NCBI RefSeq assembly: GCF_001189235.2 | Contig: NZ_LFIP02000009.1 | Location: 1-64,000, forward strand | DNA length: 64,000 nt | Source of the DNA: Bradyrhizobium embrapense | Lineage (GTDB): Bacteria; Pseudomonadota; Alphaproteobacteria; Rhizobiales; Xanthobacteraceae | Direction of reading: 5' to 3' | Shown: one piece after another, positions 7,771-14,368 of the stretch | How positions within the stretch are numbered: the first letter of the stretch is position 1 | Layout of the letters: each line of letters opens with the position of its first letter | The notes under the pieces: model-generated | Database searches by the model: none | The model's input: the letters and a program-made list of their open reading frames with translations, nothing else | What the model was told of the DNA's origin: nothing | Made by a program: the position numbers and the translations under genes

Positions 7771-9246
7771 CTAGTTGCGCGTGACATGCACGGCCGGCCG
7801 CTTGCCGTCATTCCACTTGCCGTCGATCGCCCGTTCGATCTGGGCGGCGAGCTGCAGCAGGAGGCCGTCATCGGCCTGCTTGCCGATCGCCTGGATGCCG
7901 AGCGGCAGGCCGTGCTCGTTGGTCGCGAGCGGCAGCGAGATCGCCGGGATGCCGCAGAGATTGGCAAGCGGCGTGAAGGCGAAGTTGCGCCAGAGGTTGC
8001 CGAACCAGTCCAGCACCGACGGATTGTCGCTGATGGTGAGATATTCCCTGGTGCCGATCTTCGGCGTCGGCAGCGCGGTGATCGGCGTCAGAATGATGTC
8101 CCAATCCTCGAAGAAGGCGCCGAAGCCGCGCGCCGTCGTGTTGAACACGGCCTGCATGCGGGCGCGGTCGGCGAAGCTGAAGTCGCGGCCATGCTCCCAG
8201 ATGCGGATGTTGATCGGCTCGATCAGGTCCGCCGGCGGCCGCGTCAGTCCGCGTGCCGCGAGCATGTTGCCGATCACGACGGCGAAATTGCTGATGTAGC
8301 AGGTGGTCTGCGCCGCGAAGGCTTCCCGGTAGTCGATCGCCGGCAGCGCGTAGTCGACCTGATGGCCGAGGCTTTCGAGGAAGCGGCCGACCCGTTCGAG
8401 CTCGGCTGCGATGTGCGGCGTCGCGCGATAGTCGCCCCACGTGTGCGACAGCGCGATTCTGAGCCGGCCGGGGTCGCGCGCGATCATCGCCGTATAGGGC
8501 TCGGCCGGCGTCCAGAACGGCATGAACTCGCCGGGTGCGGGGCCACGGCAGGCATCGACGAAGGCGGCGGTGTCGCGCACCGAACGCGACTGGCAGCCCT
8601 GGATCGAGACGAGGCCGGTGAGATCGGACAGATGCGGCGCGAGCGAGAACACGCCGCGCGACACTTTCAGCCCGATATTGCCGTTGACGCCGGCGGGAAT
8701 CCGGATCGAGCCGCCGCCGTCGGTCGCATGCGCGATCGGCACAGTGCCGGCGGCAACCATCGCCGCGCTGCCGGCCGACGAGCCGCAGGTGGTATAGTCG
8801 GTGTTCCAGGGATTGCGTGTGACATAGACCGCGGGGTTCTCGGCCGAGCTGCAAACCCCGAACTCCGGCGTGGTGGTGCGGCCGATCAGATTGAGACCGG
8901 CCTTGCGCAACTTCGTCGTCAGGAAGGTGTCGGCCGCGGCGCGGTTGCCGCGCATCATCAGCGAGCCCATCTCCTGCAGGCGGCCCTTCAGCGTCGGGCC
9001 GAGATCCTTCATCAGGAAGGGCAGGCCGGCGAACGGCCCGTTGAGATCGGCGCCGTCGCGCGCGGGATCGGCGATCACGTCGTCGAACAGCTCGACCACG
9101 CCGGAGAGCGCCGGATCGACCTTGGCTGCGGCGGCGGCAGCCTGCGATGCGAGCTCCCGCGGCGTCAGCTCGCCATTCCGGACGCGCTCGGCAAGCGCCG
9201 TCCCGTCATGCCGCGTCCATTCGTCCCAGCTCATCGCCAAAGTCAT
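7771..9246 (-). CDS. Amidase-signature hydrolase
   Basis: A 491-residue member of the amidase signature family, which uses a Ser-cisSer-Lys triad to hydrolyse amides. Lys80 lies in PFLMKDLG, cis-Ser156 in TTCGSSAGSAAMVAAG and the nucleophile Ser180 in DGGGSIRIPAG; the 24-residue Ser-Ser spacing is right for the family. Length is normal and no signal peptide is seen, so it is cytoplasmic. AAGGAA precedes the ATG. Its substrate cannot be read from sequence; it lies immediately upstream of the thioesterase gene on the same strand. It is not GatA, because no gatC/gatB genes are adjacent. Confidence 0.93.
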   Translation of the reverse strand: MTLAMSWDEWTRHDGTALAERVRNGELTPRELASQAAAAAAKVDPALSGVVELFDDVIADPARDGADLNGPFAGLPFLMKDLGPTLKGRLQEMGSLMMRGNRAAADTFLTTKLRKAGLNLIGRTTTPEFGVCSSAENPAVYVTRNPWNTDYTTCGSSAGSAAMVAAGTVPIAHATDGGGSIRIPAGVNGNIGLKVSRGVFSLAPHLSDLTGLVSIQGCQSRSVRDTAAFVDACRGPAPGEFMPFWTPAEPYTAMIARDPGRLRIALSHTWGDYRATPHIAAELERVGRFLESLGHQVDYALPAIDYREAFAAQTTCYISNFAVVIGNMLAARGLTRPPADLIEPINIRIWEHGRDFSFADRARMQAVFNTTARGFGAFFEDWDIILTPITALPTPKIGTREYLTISDNPSVLDWFGNLWRNFAFTPLANLCGIPAISLPLATNEHGLPLGIQAIGKQADDGLLLQLAAQIERAIDGKWNDGKRPAVHVTRN

Positions 9247-9408
9247 TTCGATTCCTTTTCTGCTTTGTTGCGCAGTGTAGTTTGGGGGGCGGTCCGGTCA
9301 AACCATCGCGCGGGCGCTGGCTCGCGCGCTGCGCTGCAAGCGCCATGCCCGGCTTGAAAATGCCCCAGTTCTGGCGCCCAATCGCCCCTCGTCAGTGGTG
9401 GGGCGTCC

Positions 9409-9540
9409 ATGTTCCGCGGGTTGGTATTGCTGGGCGGCGTGATCGCGATCGGGCTTGCGCTCGGCAGCTGCACGCGATGCGGTCCGATCTGGGACGACTG
9501 GATGCAGTCGCCGAAATCCTGCAAGTCAGACAATCTCTAG
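9409..9540 (+). CDS. Tiny lipoprotein (43 aa)
   Basis: A 43-codon frame, ATG at 9409 to TAG at 9540, that begins MFRGLVLLGGVIAIGLALGS and continues CTRCGPIWDDWMQSPKSCKS. LGSC at residues 18-21 is a lipobox, so Cys21 would be lipidated and the mature part is only about 23 residues with two further Cys. GGTGGGG precedes the start. It resembles small conserved Bradyrhizobium lipoproteins, from memory rather than a search. Function unknown. Confidence 0.65.
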   Translation: MFRGLVLLGGVIAIGLALGSCTRCGPIWDDWMQSPKSCKSDNL

Positions 9541-9644
9541 GGCAGGGCAGATACGCTTGTCATGGCCACGCTTGTCATGGCCAGGCTTGGCGTCGGCTTT
9601 CTTGCGGTGATATACCGCTGGCGAAAATGCAGGGAGCGTTTCTT

Positions 9645-9947
9645 ATGAGAGTTTTGGGCGCAGTTGCGGTTGCGGTGCTGCTGTTGGCGCCGGCCTATGC
9701 GCAGATGCCGAACGTCAATCTGATGCCTGAGGTCAAGACCAAGACCCAGGAAGAGAAGGATCAGGACGCGGTCACCGACCGGGCCTACAAGGACTCGCTG
9801 AGCAAGATTCCGGATGCCAAGGGGGCGGCCGATCCCTGGGGCGCGGTGCGCAGCGATGCGCCGAAGGCGGCGGCCCACCCGGCCAAGCCGAAGACCAGGA
9901 CCGGAAGCTCCGCCCAGCCCGGAAGCCCGGCGCAGCGCAGCCAGTAA
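9645..9947 (+). CDS. Small secreted Lys/Pro/Ala-rich protein of unknown function
   Basis: A 100-residue protein with a clear signal peptide (MRVLGAVAVAVLLLAPAYAQ, cleavage after AYA). The mature part has a charged segment KTKTQEEKDQDAVTDRAYKD and a low-complexity Ala/Pro/Lys/Ser tail. AGGGAG at 9631-9636 marks the ATG at 9645; the longer frame upstream is not supported. The YKDSL.KIP..K...DPWG pattern is common in rhizobial hypothetical proteins. No enzyme motif is visible; a periplasmic, probably disordered protein. Confidence 0.75.
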   Translation: MRVLGAVAVAVLLLAPAYAQMPNVNLMPEVKTKTQEEKDQDAVTDRAYKDSLSKIPDAKGAADPWGAVRSDAPKAAAHPAKPKTRTGSSAQPGSPAQRSQ

Positions 9948-10043
9948 GCCCCACCGGGGCGAGCTTCACCGGTTTCCCGCAGACTCGGATTCTCAAGGCG
10001 CCGCCCCTATATTGAGGGCGTCAGTAGGTCTGGAGTTGCGGCA

Positions 10044-10271
10044 ATGGTGTTTCGTCCGCGCGATCTCGCCAGCCGGGCCGCACGGCGCAAGCCGGATGAC
10101 GGCTATCTGCGCGAGACTTTCAGCCTGCCGCGCGATCAGGCCCGGCTGCGGGCCCGCGACTATCTCAAACGCTACCCGAAGGCGGCCTATATGAGCGCCG
10201 TCGAAAGCTGGCGCGAATTGCCCGGCGGCGACATCGAGTTCACGATGCGGCGGCTGGCAAGCGCGGACTGA
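10044..10271 (+). CDS. Small basic conserved hypothetical protein (75 aa)
   Basis: A 75-residue Arg-rich protein (MVFRPRDLASRAARRKPDDG, then DQARLRARDYLKRYPKAAYM and WRELPGGDIEFTMRRLASAD). It has no signal peptide or membrane segment. Composition and codon usage match flanking genes, and the pattern of a charged helix followed by an ...ESWR...IEFTMRRL end suggests a real gene. I do not recognise a family. It could bind nucleic acid because of its charge, but that is conjecture. Confidence 0.6.
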   Translation: MVFRPRDLASRAARRKPDDGYLRETFSLPRDQARLRARDYLKRYPKAAYMSAVESWRELPGGDIEFTMRRLASAD

Positions 10272-10291
10272 GGCTTGCCGGACGGACCGCC

Positions 10292-10567
10292 TCAATCCTG
10301 ATCGCGGTGTCCGTGGCTGCGTCCGAGCCCGAGATTGTTCAGCTCGCGGTCGATCCGCAGCTGTACGCGGCGGATCGCCAGCAGGTCGAGTTTTGCTTCG
10401 GTCTTGCCCGTGAAGACCCGATCGCCGATCTGGAAACGCCATTTCCAGACGCCGGGCATGTGCTGAGTGACGGTGAATTCGACGCCCTTGTGGATCATCT
10501 GGAACGGTTCCGCGAATGAATGGCGGTCGTCGATATCTAAATCAGAAGTTGTAGCAATAATTGACAC
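10292..10567 (-). CDS. Small conserved hypothetical protein (up to 91 aa)
   Basis: The minus-strand frame contains MIHKGVEFTVTQHMPGVWKW followed by RFQIGDRVFTGKTEAKLDLL and a basic helix AIRRVQLRIDRELNN. The beta-strand-rich core with Trp residues and a helical tail looks coding, and the opposite-strand frame does not. It may start at 10567 or at the internal Met 24 (10498). It is convergent with the 75-residue gene. No known function; similar short proteins are frequent in Bradyrhizobium. Confidence 0.55.
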   Translation of the reverse strand: MSIIATTSDLDIDDRHSFAEPFQMIHKGVEFTVTQHMPGVWKWRFQIGDRVFTGKTEAKLDLLAIRRVQLRIDRELNNLGLGRSHGHRDQD

Positions 10568-11161
10568 CCGTCAAACGATAGAGTGAATCGTCGCGCCCGT
10601 TCGGACGTCGTTGTGAATCCCGAAGTGGATCCGTTCGCCGGCGGCGTCGCCTTGCCTCGGGATGCGCAATCGGTGCGTCGGCCGGAGAAGGGAGTGTTAC
10701 GAACACTGCCGGAACCCGAGTCTTCTCGTGAACGCTACGTAGTTTTTTTGGGCGTCAGGAGGGGTACCAAGGTAGTATGCAGATTGTGCCATCGGCTCCG
10801 CCAAATCCTTCTGTAACTCATTGATTATCTGATGCAGTCGAGACGAACGCCGAGCCCTGCTCGCGGAACTTTGTTCTGCCCCGGAGAACTACGGATCGCA
10901 CTGCGCCGCAGCCCAAATGCTTCGACAATGGCTCCCGTCGGCGCGTTCGGATCCGCGGGTTTCGTTCGGACTGATGCCTGACAGCGCAACGCCGCCCGCT
11001 TGAAATGCTTGCGGACGGCGCCGGCCCTAGCCCCAGGAAGGTGTGCAAAATCCTGTAGCCGGAAGCCTATACAATCTGTGCGACAGGACATGTCCCAAAT
11101 TGGCTATCACAGCGATCAATCCGGACCGCGCCGCCTCGGCGCTTCAGCGCGCTGGGGTCAC

Positions 11162-11202
11162 CTCCGGAAAATCGCTTCGCACTTTTCCGGATCATGCTTT
11201 AG
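11162..11202. repeat. Dispersed palindromic repeat, family A, short copy
   Basis: TCCGGAAAATCGCTTCGCAC followed by TTTTCCGGATCATGCTTTAG is the reverse orientation of module one seen at 2810. The arms TCCGGAAAA and TTTTCCGGA pair perfectly. Module two is absent. Confidence 0.85.
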
Positions 11203-11342
11203 GCCACTCCGTATCCTCCCGGAATTGTTGCGAGCGCGAGGAGAACTAGGATTTTGGAGCCGGGGCAGGTTTTCAATTCGGATGATTTTCAGATTTACCC
11301 GGCGGGCCGTTCGCGTGACGCGGCCCTCTCATTTCCACTAAG

Positions 11343-11370
11343 CGGCCCCTTCGCAGGGGCCGTTTCTTCT
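11343..11370 (+). terminator. Rho-independent terminator
   Basis: Stem CGGCCCCT (11343-11350), loop TCGC, stem AGGGGCCG (11355-11362), then TTTCTTCT. This is a strong intrinsic terminator for a plus-strand transcript, yet no clear gene lies just upstream, so it may end a small RNA or a decayed gene. Confidence 0.75.
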
Positions 11371-11697
11371 CAGTTCAGAGTTGCTTTGTTCTATCGTGGA
11401 TGCGGCAAAAGCCCTTCTGACGTCCAAGCGAACCCCACTTCAGAATCCGGAGTTTGCTGCCATGTTCAAAACGGGCGGCCTTCATATGAATTCGAAAGAG
11501 CCCGCCAATACCATTGGGTCCGTTTGACGGGGCGTATGGCTGAGTCGGCGATGTGGTGCGCGTTGGGGGCGGAACTTGGGGCCTTAGGGAGTGGTAGCCG
11601 AACCGCAGCTTCAAGGTGAAGGACGACGACAAGAAGGAAGACAGGCGTCCTCAAGACGCAGCGGCCAAAGACGAACCAGAATTCATGAAATGAAGAG

Positions 11698-11716
11698 GCC
11701 GCCAACTGAGGCGGCC
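11698..11716. terminator. Hairpin terminator shared with 2926-2944
   Basis: GGCCGCC-AACTGA-GGCGGCC. It ends the minus-strand small-gene pair (stop at 11717-11719) and also follows the plus-strand remnant ending at 11693, so it may work in both directions. Confidence 0.65.
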
Positions 11717-11857
11717 TTACTGATCGCTCCTAGCCGCGAAGATTTGTCCGCAATCACATTGAAAGGTCAACAGATAGCCGCGCGATCCCGGATCAGCACG
11801 CTCTTTACCCATGAGCTTCATGCTTCGCGAGCAATACGGGCACGGGAACGCGCTCAT
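11717..11857 (-). CDS. 46-residue zinc-ribbon-like protein
   Basis: The minus-strand frame reads MSAFPCPYCSRSMKLMGKER, then ADPGSRGYLLTFQCDCGQIF and AARSDQ before TAA. Cys6-x2-Cys9 and Cys34-x-Cys36 form two Cys pairs, as expected for a minimal zinc ribbon. The gene sits 32 bp behind another small Cys-pair gene on the same strand and is closed by a hairpin right after its stop, which supports expression as a unit. The frame remains open upstream of this ATG for a further 35 or so codons, so the start is not fully certain. Function unknown; such proteins often bind nucleic acid or partner proteins. Confidence 0.6.
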   Translation of the reverse strand: MSAFPCPYCSRSMKLMGKERADPGSRGYLLTFQCDCGQIFAARSDQ

Positions 11858-11889
11858 CTCCCATTGCTGTTTTTCCTGGCTGCGCTTCG

Positions 11890-12090
11890 TCAAACCGGGC
11901 TCCCCGGCGGCTCGGGGTGCAGTTGACCCTTCCGATTTTCGTGATGCTCAATGAGCTTCTTGATGGCGTCCAGCGTCTGCTGATCGGTGATGTTTCTGGC
12001 AAGCGTCCGGTAGTGGTTGCTGATCCCATCCAGTTCGACACATCTCTCGCACAAGGCGCGCTCCCCACGTTTCGCGGGCGGGAGCGCAAT
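11890..12090 (-). CDS. 66-residue helical protein with CxxC, apparently lacking a normal start codon
   Basis: The minus-strand frame after a TGA reads (ATT)ALPPAKRGERALCERCVE, then LDGISNHYRTLARNITDQQT and LDAIKKLIEHHENRKGQLHP before a final EPPGSPV and TGA. The LCERC pair and the regular amphipathic helices look strongly coding. No ATG or GTG is available: the natural first codon is ATT at 12088-12090, and the next option is a TTG at codon 13, which would remove residues just before the CxxC. Either it uses a rare ATT start, starts at TTG, or has lost its start by mutation. It precedes the zinc-ribbon-like gene. Function unknown. Confidence 0.5.
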   Translation of the reverse strand: MALPPAKRGERALCERCVELDGISNHYRTLARNITDQQTLDAIKKLIEHHENRKGQLHPEPPGSPV

Positions 12091-12147
12091 GGTCTCTCAG
12101 TCACCGGTGACGGCCACGGATGGGCGGTGATGTGTGCCTAATAGCAC

Positions 12148-12240
12148 GGCGGCAGATTCGTTCCCGAGGAACTGCGTTCACCCACGGAGAACACCGGGTC
12201 TCCCCTTAAGGAGAACCACGTAGGGAACGAGTTTGCCGCC
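12148..12240 (+). ncRNA. Candidate structured RNA or MITE: 18-bp-stem hairpin upstream of recA
   Basis: Left arm GGCGGCAGATTCGTTCCC (12148-12165) pairs with right arm GGGAACGAGTTTGCCGCC (12223-12240) over all 18 positions if two G-U pairs are allowed, which favours an RNA read from the plus strand. Inside, GGTCTCC/GGAGAACC (12199-12217) forms a second hairpin with loop CCTTAA. It matches no RNA family I know. A non-autonomous inverted-repeat element is the main alternative. Confidence 0.45.
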
Positions 12241-12322
12241 CTATAGAAAACCGTTATGCCCAGAGGCGTGCATAGGGCTCGGTAGTCCTACTGAGAACGC
12301 CAAGAACATCCAGCTAAGCGAT

Positions 12323-12372
12323 TTAGGACACTCTCAGATTCGAATTAGGACACTCGGGGTCAAATACGGACA
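12323..12372. mobile_element. IS-end-like remnant with 11-bp direct repeat
   Basis: TTAGGACACTC occurs at 12323-12333 and again at 12345-12355, 22 bp apart, followed by GGGGTCAAATACGGACAGC. Read on the minus strand this becomes two TGTCC-containing repeats, like the multiple terminal repeats of IS21-type elements. No transposase is present, so at most an IS end remains. Confidence 0.4.
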
Positions 12373-12390
12373 GCACCTACCCATCAGAAA

Positions 12391-12405
12391 GAACATATTG
12401 CGAAC
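12391..12405 (+). promoter_or_regulatory. LexA (SOS) box of recA
   Basis: GAACATATTGCGAAC is a perfect GAAC-N7-GAAC, the alphaproteobacterial LexA site, 105 bp before the recA start. A further GAAC follows at 12409-12412. Repression by LexA and induction by DNA damage follow from the established SOS model. Confidence 0.85.
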
Positions 12406-12510
12406 GTAGAACAAACGTGGTACGAGACTCCCATCAACAACGCGTTCCGCCCGAGCCTCATCTCCCGTTTTTCCCGCTAGCGAATCCCCGCCATAAGGAG
12501 CACATCCCAA

Positions 12511-13599
<1,089 letters not shown>

Positions 13600-13606
13600 G
13601 CCTGAG

Positions 13607-13654
13607 GCATGATCCGGAAAAGAGCGAAGCAATTTTCCGGAAAGATCATGCTCA
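13607..13654. repeat. Dispersed palindromic repeat, family A, behind recA
   Basis: GCATGATCCGGAAAAGAGCG, AAGCAATTTTCCGGAAAGAT and CATGCTC form a palindrome eight bases after the recA stop. It is a module-one-only copy and probably ends the recA transcript. Confidence 0.85.
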
Positions 13655-13758
13655 AGCGATCAAATCATTTCGCTGCAAGCGGGCGCTGAGGACGTTGAGT
13701 TGCCGACGTCTTCGGCGCCTGTTTGGTTTTGCGCGGCGTTGAAACCGATATCTGGCGC

Positions 13759-14196
13759 TTACCCGCGCGCCAGCGCCTTTTCCCGGCTCGCGACCAGCGC
13801 GCGCAAGTCTTCCGTGACCGCGACCGATTGATGCGTCTTCTGGTCGGTCGCGACCCAGATGATCTCGCCGGTGGCGCGCAGGTCCTCGGAGCCCTTGGCG
13901 AAGATCGCGAGCGCAAGCACGATCGAGGAGCGGCCGATCCTGGCGACGCGGACGCAGACCTCGATGTCCTCATCGAACCGGATCGGCGCCTTGTATTCGA
14001 CGACCGACTTCACGGTGTGAAAGTCGATGCCGGTCCGCGCCACCTCGCCGAGATAGTCGTAGCCGAGCGCGCGGAAATACTCTGTGATCGCGGTGTCGAA
14101 ATAGGTCAGGTAGTGCGCGTTGAACACCACGGCCTGTGCGTCGACCTCGGAATAGCGGACGCGAAACGGGAAGTGGAACCAGAATTCCTCGCGCAT
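13759..14196 (-). CDS. YbgC/FadM-type acyl-CoA thioesterase
   Basis: A 145-residue hotdog-fold thioesterase of the 4-hydroxybenzoyl-CoA thioesterase family. The signature VRYSEVDAQAVVFNAHYLTYF carries the catalytic Asp19 near its centre and the Tyr that follows the helix; the strand IGRSSIVLALAIF follows further on. AGGAGGAAAC directly before the ATG is a strong ribosome site. It hydrolyses short or medium acyl-CoAs, but the substrate is unspecified. It lies between recA and the gcv operon with 170 bp to gcvP, and has its own hairpin-bounded unit. Confidence 0.88.
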   Translation of the reverse strand: MREEFWFHFPFRVRYSEVDAQAVVFNAHYLTYFDTAITEYFRALGYDYLGEVARTGIDFHTVKSVVEYKAPIRFDEDIEVCVRVARIGRSSIVLALAIFAKGSEDLRATGEIIWVATDQKTHQSVAVTEDLRALVASREKALARG

Positions 14197-14303
14197 GTTT
14201 CCTCCTGCCGCAGGCAGCCTCTGTTTGTCGCGCGATCAGTGGCTGTCGATTGCAGTCTCTTATGACGTGATGTGCAGTGATGGGCTTCGCGGAGTTTATC
14301 ATC

Positions 14304-14325
14304 GGGCCGCGCTTTGCGCGGACCC
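14304..14325. terminator. Hairpin behind gcvP
   Basis: GGGCCGCGC-TTT-GCGCGGACCC, 44 bp past the gcvP stop on the minus strand, is likely the end of the gcvTHP transcript. The surrounding 14281-14345 resembles a dispersed Bradyrhizobium intergenic repeat, judged from memory. Confidence 0.5.
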
Positions 14326-14368
14326 GTTGGCTCCACCCATCCTACACTAACCTTGATCGTCGCCCGCG

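Larger units (their letters stand above)
10568..11716. other. Gene-poor accessory stretch
   Basis: About 1.15 kb without a gene I can support. It holds a repeat copy (11162-11202), a strong terminator (11343-11370) whose own gene is not evident, and a short plus-strand frame 11598-11693 that ends KDDDKKEDRRPQDAAAKDEP-EFMK-stop but is preceded by a TAG and has no convincing start, so it looks like the 3' end of a decayed gene. Base composition is lower in GC than its neighbours. Confidence 0.5.

Noticed and set aside
10825..11091. An 88-codon minus-strand frame in the accessory stretch
   Set aside because: No ribosome site, atypical composition and no recognisable pattern; overlapping frames on the other strand are equally open.
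11254..11619. A 121-codon plus-strand frame
   Set aside because: It reads straight through the strong intrinsic terminator at 11343-11370, so it is unlikely to be translated as one protein.
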